Notes: generated by a model not told the origin, from the sequence alone. Positions 1-6,762 are shown, numbered from the stretch's first letter. The stretch: DNA of 9,010 nucleotides from Thermoleophilaceae bacterium (GCA_013812065.1 JACCUC010000040.1:1-9010), one strand, 5' to 3'. Numbers and translations are program-made.

Positions 1-1901
1 GCCGCGTCGTCATCGACTCGCAGGCCTCGCGCCGCACGCCCGGTCAGCAATCCCAGCCGCCCCGTCGCCAGCGCCGTGGCCGCCGCCGCCGCGGCACCTA
101 CGACGACACGGTCGCCCCGCTCGACGCGACAGCCGCGACGCATACCGATCTCGTGCGCGTCAACTCAGGCTCGACCGTCAAGGACATCGCCGAGTCGATG
201 GGCGTGCCCGTTCCCGAGATCATCAAGAAGCTGATGATGCTCGGGCAGATGGCGACGCTCACGCAGACGCTGTCGGATGACGCCGTCGGCGTGCTCGCCG
301 AGGAGTTCGGCAAGGAGGTCGAGATCGTCCACGCCGCGGACGAGGTCGACACCGAGCCCGTCTACGAGGACGCGGCCGAGGACCTCACCGACCGTCCGCC
401 CGTGATCACGATCATGGGCCACGTCGACCACGGCAAGACGTCGCTGCTGGACGCGATCCGCACGACCGAGGTCGTCAAGGGCGAGGCCGGGGGCATCACG
501 CAGCACATCGGCGCCTACCAGGTCCATCACAACGACAAGCTCATCACCTTCCTCGACACCCCCGGCCACGCGGCCTTCACCGCGATGCGCGCCCGCGGCG
601 CCCGCGTGACCGACATCGCGGTCATCGTCGTCGCCGCCGACGACGGCGTGAAGCCGCAGACCCAGGAGGCGATCGACCACGCGAAGGCGGCCGACGTGCC
701 GATCGTCGTCGCGGTCAACAAGATCGACAAGGAGGGCGCGGACCCGACCCGCGTGCGCACCGAGATGACGACGCGCGGCCTGCAGCCCGCGGAGTGGGGC
801 GGCGAGATCGAGTTCGTCGACGTCTCCGCCCGCACCGGCGACGGCCTGGAAGACCTGCTCGAGACCGTCGTCACCCTCTCGGACCTCCAGGAGCTGCGCG
901 CCAACCCCGATGCCGAGGCCTCCGGCACGGTGATCGAGTCGCGCCTCGATCCCGGTCGGGGCCCGGTCGTCTCACTGCTCGTCCAGCGCGGCACGCTGCG
1001 AGTCGGCGACGCCCTCGTCTCCGGCGCGCACTGGGGCCGGGTGCGGGCGATGCACGACTTCCGGGGCCAGCGGGTGGACCAGGTCGTGCCCGGTGAGCCC
1101 GTCGAGATCCTAGGCTTCGACGGCGTCCCCGAGGCCGGCGAGACCGTCCGCGTCGTCGAGAACGAGCGCCGCGCCCGCCAGCTCGCGGCCGAGCGGGCGA
1201 CGCGCCTGAAGACCGAGGCCATCGCCCGCCGCCAGGGCGTGCGCGTATCGCTCGAGGACGTGTTCGCCCGCGCCCAGCGCGGTGAGGCGAGGGACCTCAA
1301 CCTGGTGGTCAAGGCCGACGTCGCGGGCTCGCTCGAGGCCCTGCTCGACGAGATCGCCCGGCTGCCCCAGGACCAGGTCGCGGTCAACGCGATCCACGAT
1401 GGAGTGGGCGGCATCAACGAGTCCGACGTGATGCTCGCCTCGGCCTCCGACGCGGTCGTCGTCGGCTTCAACGTGCGCCCGGTCGGGGACGTCGCGCGCG
1501 TGGCCGACCGCGAGGGCGTCGAGATCCGCACCTACACGGTCATCTACCAGGCGATCGAGGAGCTGCGCCAGGCCATGGAGGGTCTGCTCGAGCCCGAGCA
1601 GGTCGAGCGCACGGTCGGCCAGGCCGAGGTCCGGGCGACCTTCCGGGCCTCGCGCGTCGGTACGATCGCCGGCTGCTACATCCGCTCGGGCTCGCTGCGG
1701 CGGGGGATCGCGGTGCGCGTCGTGCGCGACGGCACGATCGTCTACGAGGGTCGGATCGGCTCGCTGCGCCGCTTCCAGGAGGACGTCCGCGAGGTCGAGG
1801 CAGGGTACGAGTGCGGCGTGGTCATCGACGGGTTCGCGGACGTGAAGGAAGAGGACGTCTTTGAGGCGTACGAGACGGAGTCGGTAGAGCGCGCGCTGTA
1901 G
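1..1901 (+). CDS. infB: Translation initiation factor IF-2, 5'-truncated by the window edge
   Basis: IF-2 is the GTPase that brings initiator fMet-tRNA to the 30S subunit and promotes subunit joining. The frame is open from base 3 to the TAG at 1899-1901, giving 632 visible residues. The GTG at 153 is internal, because conserved-looking sequence continues upstream of it. In order the product has an Arg-rich linker (about 60-105), an IF2_N module (about 165-340) and the G domain with GHVDHGKT (417-440), DTPGH (555-569), NKID (717-728) and a VSAR G5 element near 820. The beta-barrel domain II follows (from about 925), then domain III starting LNLVVKADVAGS (from about 1297), and the fMet-tRNA-binding C-terminal barrel (about 1630-1890, ATFRASRVGTIAGCY). 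All GTPase motifs are intact. The true N-terminus lies before the window, where nusA is usually found. Identity is essentially certain. Confidence 0.98.
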   Translation, partial: RVVIDSQASRRTPGQQSQPPRRQRRGRRRRGTYDDTVAPLDATAATHTDLVRVNSGSTVKDIAESMGVPVPEIIKKLMMLGQMATLTQTLSDDAVGVLAEEFGKEVEIVHAADEVDTEPVYEDAAEDLTDRPPVITIMGHVDHGKTSLLDAIRTTEVVKGEAGGITQHIGAYQVHHNDKLITFLDTPGHAAFTAMRARGARVTDIAVIVVAADDGVKPQTQEAIDHAKAADVPIVVAVNKIDKEGADPTRVRTEMTTRGLQPAEWGGEIEFVDVSARTGDGLEDLLETVVTLSDLQELRANPDAEASGTVIESRLDPGRGPVVSLLVQRGTLRVGDALVSGAHWGRVRAMHDFRGQRVDQVVPGEPVEILGFDGVPEAGETVRVVENERRARQLAAERATRLKTEAIARRQGVRVSLEDVFARAQRGEARDLNLVVKADVAGSLEALLDEIARLPQDQVAVNAIHDGVGGINESDVMLASASDAVVVGFNVRPVGDVARVADREGVEIRTYTVIYQAIEELRQAMEGLLEPEQVERTVGQAEVRATFRASRVGTIAGCYIRSGSLRRGIAVRVVRDGTIVYEGRIGSLRRFQEDVREVEAGYECGVVIDGFADVKEEDVFEAYETESVERAL

Positions 1902-1922
1902 GGGGCGCGAGCGGCTGTTGCA

Positions 1923-1949
1923 CTCCTCGCCCCACTCGTGAGGGGGGAG
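1923..1949 (+). promoter_or_regulatory. Possible Shine-Dalgarno-sequestering hairpin before the DUF503 gene
   Basis: CTCC (1923-1926) can pair with GGAG (1946-1949), and CCCC (1930-1933) with GGGG (1942-1945), with a TCG bulge, one A-A mismatch and an inner C-G pair closing a short loop. The 3' arm is the purine-rich Shine-Dalgarno region (1942-1953) of the gene starting at 1955, so folding would hide the ribosome binding site. This is read by eye and no folding energy was computed. It could also be chance in GC-rich sequence. Confidence 0.3.
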
Positions 1950-1954
1950 AAGGC

Positions 1955-2260
1955 ATGAGCTACATCTGCCTCATGGAGATCGAGCTGCACTTTCCCGAGG
2001 GCGGGAGCCTCAAGGGCAAGCGCAAGGACCTCGTCTCGCTCAAGGAGCAGCTGCGGCGGCGGTTCGGGGCGTCGGTTGCGGAGACCGAGCACCACGAGCT
2101 GTGGCAGCGCGCGACGCTCACCGCGGCGCTCGTGGCGCGCGAGGCAGGGGCGGTCGAGGACGCCGCGGCGGCGGTCGAGCGCCACGTGCTCGCGCGCTTC
2201 GGCGACGGCGTGCGCTGCGAGCGAGCGATCCGCTCGGCCCGGGAGGTGCTCGAACCGTGA
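1955..2260 (+). CDS. ylxP: DUF503 / YlxP-family small protein
   Basis: This 101-residue protein matches the DUF503 (YlxP) family, which typically has about 90-100 residues and is found next to infB and rbfA in many Gram-positive bacteria. The visible family signature is a first beta strand ending in a LHFP-like element (residues 9-14), then SLKGKR (18-23), a basic helix, RRRFGASVAE (34-43) and the E-H-H-E-L-W-Q-R-A segment. It has no signal peptide or membrane segment. The ATG at 1955 follows a strong purine-rich Shine-Dalgarno stretch (1942-1953), which supports the start. The gene lies 53 nt after infB and 78 nt before rbfA. The family's exact role is unsettled; a link to ribosome assembly or 30S maturation is inferred from its neighbourhood. 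Family call is confident, function is not. Confidence 0.9.
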   Translation: MSYICLMEIELHFPEGGSLKGKRKDLVSLKEQLRRRFGASVAETEHHELWQRATLTAALVAREAGAVEDAAAAVERHVLARFGDGVRCERAIRSAREVLEP

Positions 2261-2290
2261 GGCCCTCGCCAGGGGCCCGGCTCGCCGGGC
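2261..2290 (+). other. Two mutually exclusive stem-loops in the DUF503-rbfA spacer
   Basis: Directly after the stop codon, GGCCC (2261-2265) can pair with GGGCC (2273-2277). Overlapping it, GCCCGG (2275-2280) and CCGGGC (2285-2290) form a perfect 6-bp stem with a CTCG loop. The two stems share bases 2275-2277, so only one can form at once. No T-run follows either stem, so a standard intrinsic terminator is not supported. They may influence mRNA processing or rbfA expression, or may be chance. Confidence 0.3.
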
Positions 2291-2338
2291 TGGCAGCGCC
2301 CGCCCAGTGCCCCGCTCACGCCGGGAACGATCACTAAG

Positions 2339-2701
2339 ATGCCCGGCGCGCGCATGCGGAGGGTCAACGAGGCCGTCCGCGAGGTCGTTTCCGCGCACAT
2401 CGCCGGCGACCTGAAGGACCCGCGCATCGGCTTCGTGACCGTGACCTCCGTCGACACCAGCCCCGATCTGAGCCACGCGCGCGTCTACGTGAGCGTCCTC
2501 GGCGACGAGGACGAGCGCGAGCGGACGCTCGAGGGCCTCCAATCCTCCCGCGGCTACCTACAGGCCATGCTGAACGACGAGCTCCACCTCAAGCGCACGC
2601 CGACGCTCGCCTTCGTGTACGACGACTCGATCGAGCAGGGCATGCGACTCTCCCAGCTGATCGACGAGGCGGCGCCGCCGCCGGAGGACGACCGCGGGTG
2701 A
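2339..2701 (+). CDS. rbfA: Ribosome-binding factor A (30S maturation factor)
   Basis: RbfA binds the immature 30S subunit near the 5' region of 16S rRNA and is needed for late 16S processing and cold adaptation. The 120-residue product has the single KH-like fold of the family: helix 1 (RRVNEAVREVVSAHI, residues 7-21), DPRIGFVTVTSV (27-38), the hallmark SPDLSHARVYVSVLG (41-55), a helix with LQSSRGYLQ, then the RTPTLAFVYDDS strand (86-97). Length is normal. The chosen start is ATG 2339, preceded by a weak GGGA about 12 nt upstream; ATG 2354 (MRRVNEA) is a plausible alternative. It ends in a Pro/Asp-rich tail and overlaps the next gene by GTGA (2698-2701), indicating translational coupling. Confidence 0.96.
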   Translation: MPGARMRRVNEAVREVVSAHIAGDLKDPRIGFVTVTSVDTSPDLSHARVYVSVLGDEDERERTLEGLQSSRGYLQAMLNDELHLKRTPTLAFVYDDSIEQGMRLSQLIDEAAPPPEDDRG

Positions 2702-3684
2702 GCGTCATCACCGAGCTCGATCAGGTGGCCGACGAGCTGCGAGACGCCGGCAGGCTCCTGCTGACCACGCACGAGAACCCCGACGGCGACGCGCTCGGCT
2801 CGCTGCTCGGCATGTACCTCGTGCTCTCCCAGCTCGGCAAGGACGCGGCGATGTTCCTGGGCGCCGCCGAGTTCCCGCTCCCGTACGAGTACCGCTATCT
2901 GCCGCTCGACGGGGTGATGAACGAGCCGCCCGACGACCTCGAGGAGCGACTGGTCGTCTTTCTCGACTGCGGCAACATCGACCGCATGCCGGTCGACTTC
3001 CTGCGCGACGACCGCATCCGGATCGTCAACATCGACCACCACCACGACAACACCCGCTTCGGGGAGGTCAACCTGGTCGACCCCTCGGCGTCGTGCACCG
3101 CGGAGCTCGTGTGGCGCCTCGCCCACGAGCTCGGCGCCGAGATCACGCGGCCGATGGCCGAGGCGCTGTACGTGGGCCTCGTCACCGACACCGGTCGCTT
3201 CATGTACCGGAACACCGGGGCCGAGGCCCACCTCATGGCGGCCGACCTGATCGAGGCCGGAGCCTCGCCAAACGAGGTCAACCGCCAGGTCTTCGAGAGC
3301 CTGCCGTTCCGCCGCCTCGAGCTGCTCGCGCGCGCGCTCGCGCGCGTCTATCGCCTCGACGGAGGAGCGATCACCGCCACCCATCTGACCCGGGAGGACT
3401 TCGTCGAAACGGGCTCTGACGAGCACGACTCCGAGGGCATCGTCGATCACCTGCGCTCGGCCGAAGGCACGGTCGTGGCGGTGCTCGTGCGCGAGCTGCT
3501 GGCCGAGGATCGCGCCGGGCTGCGGAAGGTCAGCCTGCGCTCGGTGGACGGCCGCGTCGACGTCTCCCGGATCGCCCGCGGCCTGGGGGGTGGGGGTCAC
3601 TTCCAGGCCGCCGGCTTCACGACCGGACTGCCGCTGCCCGAGCTCCTCGAGCGGGTGCGCGTCGAGGTCGGCGAGCAGCTCTAG
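2698..3684 (+). CDS. nrnA: DHH/DHHA1 phosphoesterase, NrnA-type nanoRNase / pAp phosphatase
   Basis: NrnA enzymes degrade 2-5 nt RNA fragments and dephosphorylate pAp to AMP using divalent metals in the cytoplasm. The 328-residue length is typical. Metal-binding motifs are all visible: H25 with NPDGD (27-31), D90 in VVFLDCG, the DHH signature at 113-115 (followed by a third H), and D164 in VTDTGRF. The C-terminal DHHA1 substrate-binding domain ends in GLGGGGHFQAAGF (295-307). The GTG start at 2698 overlaps the rbfA stop (GTGA); no separate Shine-Dalgarno is evident, consistent with coupling. The gene sits between rbfA and truB, its usual place in Gram-positive genomes. The family is certain. 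Whether the main substrate here is nanoRNA, pAp or a cyclic dinucleotide breakdown product cannot be told from sequence alone. Confidence 0.93.
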   Translation: MSVITELDQVADELRDAGRLLLTTHENPDGDALGSLLGMYLVLSQLGKDAAMFLGAAEFPLPYEYRYLPLDGVMNEPPDDLEERLVVFLDCGNIDRMPVDFLRDDRIRIVNIDHHHDNTRFGEVNLVDPSASCTAELVWRLAHELGAEITRPMAEALYVGLVTDTGRFMYRNTGAEAHLMAADLIEAGASPNEVNRQVFESLPFRRLELLARALARVYRLDGGAITATHLTREDFVETGSDEHDSEGIVDHLRSAEGTVVAVLVRELLAEDRAGLRKVSLRSVDGRVDVSRIARGLGGGGHFQAAGFTTGLPLPELLERVRVEVGEQL

Positions 3685-3718
3685 CTCCCGGCCGCCGATG
3701 CTCGGCCCGCGACCGGCG

Positions 3719-4540
3719 ATGGTCCCCGCTGGGGTGATCCTCTACCCGAAGCCGCCTGGGCTGACCTCGCACGACGTCGTCGCCCGCGTGCGGCGGCGCC
3801 TGCGCGAGGCGAGCGGGGGCGAGCGGGTCAAGGTCGGGCACGCGGGCACGCTCGATCCCTTCGCCACCGGGCTCCTGCTCGTCCTGGTCGGGCGGGCCAC
3901 GCGCGCGCAGCGGTTCCTGATGGCGCTGCCCAAGCGCTACCGAGTCGTCGCGCGCCTCGGCTGGCGCTCGGATACCGGGGACCGCGACGGGCGCCTCGAA
4001 CACACCGGCCACACGCCCGACCGGGTCGAGCTGCCGACCGGCGACATCCTCCAGCGCCCGCCGGCGTTCTCGGCGGTGCGGGTCGGGGGCGAGCGCGCCT
4101 ACGCGCGCGCCCGCCGCGGCGAGACGGTCGAGCCGCCGCCGCGCCCGGTGAGCGTCTACGACTGGTCGCTGCTTCGCCGCGAAGGCGACCGGGTCGAGCT
4201 CGAGGTCGAGTGCTCAGCGGGGACCTACGTTCGCACGCTCGTCTCAGACCTCGGCGATGCGTACTGCGAGGAGCTCGAGCGCACAGCGATCGGGCCCTTC
4301 GACCTCGAGGATGCCGACCCCGAGCGGATCGTGCCCGTGGCCCGGGCGCTTGCCTTCCTGCCCGAGCGGGTGCTCGAGCGCCAGGACGCCGAGCGGGCCG
4401 GCCACGGGGTCGCGGTAGGCGACGGCGACGGCGCCGAAGCACGGGCGGACCACGTGCGCCTGACCCACGAGGGGGCCTTGGTGGCGATCGCCGAGCCGCG
4501 CGGTGACGAGCTCAAGCCGGTCGTGGTATTCGCGCCGTGA
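3719..4540 (+). CDS. truB: tRNA pseudouridine(55) synthase TruB
   Basis: TruB converts U55 of the tRNA T-loop to pseudouridine and also acts as a tRNA chaperone. From ATG 3719 the protein has 273 residues. Family motifs seen are YPKPPGLTSHDVV (9-21), the catalytic loop VGHAGTLDPFATG (39-51) with nucleophile D46, SDTGDRDG (84-91), QRPPAFSAVRVGGERAY (112-128) and CSAGTYVRTLVSDLG (165-179). Two positions that are usually Lys differ: R121 in SAVRV and A167 in CSAGTY. The stretch between SDTGD and QRPPAFSA looks about 10-20 residues shorter than in typical TruB. An open frame extends upstream to 3590 inside nrnA, but homology starts at MVPAGVILYPKPPG. ATG 3698 (7 residues longer) is an alternative; neither start has a clear Shine-Dalgarno. 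It overlaps ribF by GTGA. Confidence 0.95.
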   Translation: MVPAGVILYPKPPGLTSHDVVARVRRRLREASGGERVKVGHAGTLDPFATGLLLVLVGRATRAQRFLMALPKRYRVVARLGWRSDTGDRDGRLEHTGHTPDRVELPTGDILQRPPAFSAVRVGGERAYARARRGETVEPPPRPVSVYDWSLLRREGDRVELEVECSAGTYVRTLVSDLGDAYCEELERTAIGPFDLEDADPERIVPVARALAFLPERVLERQDAERAGHGVAVGDGDGAEARADHVRLTHEGALVAIAEPRGDELKPVVVFAP

Positions 4541-5427
4541 AGGTCACCCCACTCGCCGAGGCTGTGCCACGCCCACGCCGCGTCGCCGTGGGCACCTTCG
4601 ACGGCGTGCACCTCGGCCACCGGGAGGTGATCCGGGGAGCCGACACCGTGCTGACCTTCGATCCCCATCCGCTGCAGGTCATCCACCCCGAGGCGATGCC
4701 GAAGCTGCTCGACTCGTTCGCGGTCAAGCGCGACCTGATCGCCTCGCTCGGAGTCGACGAGCTGGTGATCCTGCCTTTCGACCGAGAGTTCGCCGCTCAG
4801 AGCCACGACCGGTTCGTGGACGCTGTGCTCGTCGAGCGGCTCGGAGCCACCCACGTGTCGGTGGGAGAGAACTTCCGGTTCGGTCGGGCCGCTCGTGGCG
4901 ACGCCGAGTACCTGCGGTCGCGGCCCGAGTTCGAGACGCGCATCGTGCCGATCGTCGAGGTCGAGGGCGAAACCGTGTCCTCGAGCCACATCCGCGCCCT
5001 CGTGGCCGCGGGCGACGTCGCCGCGGCGGCTCGCTTCCTCGGTGCGCCGTTCAGACTCGAGGGAGAGGTCGTCGCGGGCGATCGCCGGGGCCGCCGGCTC
5101 GGCATGCCGACCGCGAACCTCGTTCCCGACGACCGCATCGCCTATCCCGGCCACGGCGTCTACGCGGCGAGCGCCGACGGACGCCCAGCGGCGATCAACG
5201 TGGGAGTGCGGCCGACCTTTGAAAGCGGCCGAGGAGTCCTGATCGAGGCCCACCTGATCGACTTCGACGACGATCTCTACGGCCGGACGATCCGCATCGC
5301 CTTCCTCGCGCGACTGCGAGGAGAGCGGCGGTTCGACTCGGTCGAGGCGCTCGTCGAGCAGATGCGCGCCGACGTCGAGAACGCCCGAAGGATCTGCTCC
5401 GCCGCTGCTAGCGTGTCGCGGCCGTGA
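4537..5427 (+). CDS. ribF: Bifunctional riboflavin kinase / FAD synthetase
   Basis: RibF phosphorylates riboflavin to FMN and adenylates FMN to FAD. The 296-residue protein has both modules. The N-terminal nucleotidyltransferase has VGTFDGVHLGH (18-28, with the HxGH motif), LTFDPHP (39-45), VGENFRFG (109-116) and SSSHIR (148-153). The C-terminal riboflavin kinase has GDRRGRRLGMPTANL (181-195), GVYAA, NVGVRPTF (221-228), and E237 in the IEAHLIDFDDDLYG segment, the likely catalytic Glu. The helix normally linking HLGH to TFDPHP is much shortened: only HREVIRGADTV (residues 28-38) lies between. GTG 4537 overlaps the truB stop (GTGA), so translation is probably coupled. The 3' end also contains the putative rpsO promoter. 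Both active sites look complete, so it is probably functional for both reactions. Confidence 0.95.
   Translation: MKVTPLAEAVPRPRRVAVGTFDGVHLGHREVIRGADTVLTFDPHPLQVIHPEAMPKLLDSFAVKRDLIASLGVDELVILPFDREFAAQSHDRFVDAVLVERLGATHVSVGENFRFGRAARGDAEYLRSRPEFETRIVPIVEVEGETVSSSHIRALVAAGDVAAAARFLGAPFRLEGEVVAGDRRGRRLGMPTANLVPDDRIAYPGHGVYAASADGRPAAINVGVRPTFESGRGVLIEAHLIDFDDDLYGRTIRIAFLARLRGERRFDSVEALVEQMRADVENARRICSAAASVSRP
5406..5414 (+). promoter_or_regulatory. Putative extended -10 promoter for rpsO, near-leaderless
   Basis: TG (5406-5407), one base, then TAGCGT (5409-5414) fits the extended -10 pattern TGnTAnnnT. The rpsO GTG at 5424 is only 9 nt downstream, so transcription starting about 7 nt after the element would give a leader of about 3 nt. 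No clear -35 is visible. The same TGCTAGC heptamer occurs before pnp (6685-6691). CTAG is rare in this window (four seen by eye), and two of the four are in these motifs. Confidence 0.42.
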
Positions 5428-5693
5428 GCCTGACCGTCGAGAGAAAGCGCGAGATCGTCGAGCGCTTCGGCAAGACCGGCGAGGACACCGGCTCGACCGA
5501 GGTTCAGGTCGCCCTGCTCACCGAGCGGATCAACGGCCTCACCGAGCACCTGCGCGAGCACGGGAAGGATCACCACTCGCGCCGTGGCCTGCTGATGCTC
5601 GTGGGTCAGCGCCGGCGGCTGCTCAACTACCTGCGCCGTTCCGACCTCGATCGCTACCGCACGCTGATCGGCGAGCTCGGCCTGCGGCGATGA
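5424..5693 (+). CDS. rpsO: 30S ribosomal protein S15
   Basis: S15 is a primary binder of the central domain of 16S rRNA (helices 20-22) and forms an intersubunit bridge. The 89-residue length is exactly typical. Diagnostic segments are DTGSTEVQVALLTERI (residues 21-36), HGKDHHSRRGLLMLVGQRRR (46-65) and LLNYLRRSDLDRYRTLI, ending in LGLRR. The GTG start at 5424 overlaps the ribF stop (GTGA) and lacks a Shine-Dalgarno sequence, so translation could be either coupled to ribF or leaderless from the putative internal promoter. Its stop overlaps the next ATG (ATGA at 5690). In many bacteria rpsO is followed directly by pnp; here two redox genes intervene. Confidence 0.98.
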   Translation: MSLTVERKREIVERFGKTGEDTGSTEVQVALLTERINGLTEHLREHGKDHHSRRGLLMLVGQRRRLLNYLRRSDLDRYRTLIGELGLRR

Positions 5694-6154
5694 TCGAGCC
5701 GGGCACGCGGGCGCCCGGCTTCGCGCTGGCCGATCAGGAGGGCAACGAGGTCACCCTCGCGTCGCTTCGCGGTGAGACGGTCGTGCTCGTCTTCTACCCG
5801 CTCGACTTCTCGCCGGTCTGCACCGACCAGTTCAACGTCTACCAGGAGATCCTGCCCGAGCTCGAGCGGGCGGGGGTTCGCATGTACGGGGTGTCGGTCG
5901 ACTCGGCCTTCGCCCACAAGGCCTTCCAGCGCGAGCTCGGGATCTCGATTCCGCTGCTCGCCGACTTCCATCCCAAGGGCGAGGTCGCCCGGCTCTTCGG
6001 CGTCTTCAACGAGGAGCGCGGTATATCGCAACGCGCGCTCGTGATGATCGACCCCGATGGGATCGTGCGCTGGTCGCACGTCTCGCCGAGCCCGCTCGAG
6101 ATCCCCGGGGCGAACCTGATCTTCGACGCGCTCGAGCAGGCCGCGGCCGCCTGA
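5690..6154 (+). CDS. Peroxiredoxin (AhpC/Bcp/AhpE-like), single cysteine
   Basis: Peroxiredoxins reduce hydrogen peroxide and organic hydroperoxides through a peroxidatic cysteine. This 154-residue protein shows PLDFSPVCT (37-45): P37, S41 and C44 fit the family's Pro-x-x-x-Thr/Ser-x-x-Cys active site, and R115 (SQRALVMID) is the likely conserved activating Arg. C44 is the only cysteine in the protein, so no internal resolving cysteine exists; an external thiol must reduce it, as in 1-Cys or AhpE-like enzymes. There is no signal peptide, so it should be cytoplasmic. The ATG overlaps the rpsO stop (ATGA), and the CPYC protein gene follows after 30 nt, suggesting a redox partnership. Exact subfamily (Bcp/PrxQ or AhpE) is uncertain; the peroxiredoxin call itself is firm. 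Confidence 0.93.
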   Translation: MIEPGTRAPGFALADQEGNEVTLASLRGETVVLVFYPLDFSPVCTDQFNVYQEILPELERAGVRMYGVSVDSAFAHKAFQRELGISIPLLADFHPKGEVARLFGVFNEERGISQRALVMIDPDGIVRWSHVSPSPLEIPGANLIFDALEQAAAA

Positions 6155-6174
6155 GGCCGGGGGCGACGCCGGCC
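6155..6174 (+). other. Small stem-loop after the peroxiredoxin gene
   Basis: GGCCGG (6155-6160), immediately after the stop codon, is complementary to CCGGCC (6169-6174), with an 8-base loop. No T-run follows, so it is not a standard intrinsic terminator. It could set the relative mRNA levels of the flanking redox genes by affecting decay, or be a GC-rich coincidence. Confidence 0.25.
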
Positions 6175-6184
6175 GACCGCCGCG

Positions 6185-6762
6185 ATGGCCGATCTCCGCA
6201 GCGCTGCGCCGCCTGCGATCGGAGAGGTCGATCACGTGCGCGGCCCGGCGCGCGGCCCGCTCGTGATCGAGTACGCCGATTACGAATGCCCCTACTGCGC
6301 GCGCACCGACCTCCTGCTCAGTGAGCTTGCGGTGCGGCGGGTGTTCCGTCACTTCCCCGTCCCGTCGAAGCATCCGCGCGCACGCGTGCTCGCCGGTGCC
6401 GCCGAGGCCGCGGCGCTCCAGGGCCGGTTCTGGGAGATGCACGACGCCCTCTTCGCCGACCAGGGTCGCATCGACGACCCGCACCTGTGGGAGCGGGCCC
6501 GCCGGCTGACCCTCGACCTCGACCGCTTCGAGCGCGACCGCCGCTCGGAGGCGGTGGCCGAGCGGGTGGCAGGCGACTTTCGCTCGGGCTTGCGCGCCGG
6601 AGTGGTGACCACTCCGACGCTGTTCGTCGACGGGACGCTTCATCCCGGCGTCCCGGGTCCCGAGCTGCTCGAGCGCCTGACCGTTGCTAGCATCGGCGCC
6701 GACTTCATCTCGAAGAATCAACACAGAAAGGCCGCCAACCGGAGGCGGCGCGAAAGGAACGC

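Noticed and set aside
153..155. GTG 153 as the infB start
   Set aside because: The same frame is open to the window edge and encodes the Arg-rich linker expected before IF2_N; IF-2 is also usually much longer at the N-terminus.
1892..1909. CGCGC/GCGCG stem around the infB stop
   Set aside because: Only 5 bp with an 8-nt loop of G-rich sequence and no T-run; expected by chance at this GC content.
2335..2340. TAAGAT as an rbfA promoter -10
   Set aside because: It overlaps the chosen ATG, has no TG extension and no -35. It would only fit if rbfA started at 2354, so it is too weak to list as a feature.
3327..3346. Alternating CG tract (Z-DNA-like) in nrnA
   Set aside because: It encodes a simple Leu-Ala-Arg-Ala-Leu-Ala-Arg helix with preferred GC-rich codons, so codon use explains it.
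2554..3600. 348-codon open frame on the - strand opposite nrnA
   Set aside because: Antisense shadow of a gene with all DHH/DHHA1 motifs intact; composition biased and no recognisable domain.
3590..3718. Longer truB start at 3590
   Set aside because: It would overlap about 95 nt of nrnA's conserved DHHA1 end with a low-complexity Ser/Arg/Pro leader. TruB similarity begins near 3719.
4225..5253. 342-codon open frame on the - strand opposite truB and ribF
   Set aside because: Spans two certain genes on the other strand and has no start context or family motif.
6155..6174. Stem-loop after the peroxiredoxin gene as a terminator
   Set aside because: No T-run follows, and the redox gene continues 10 nt later with pnp overlapping it.
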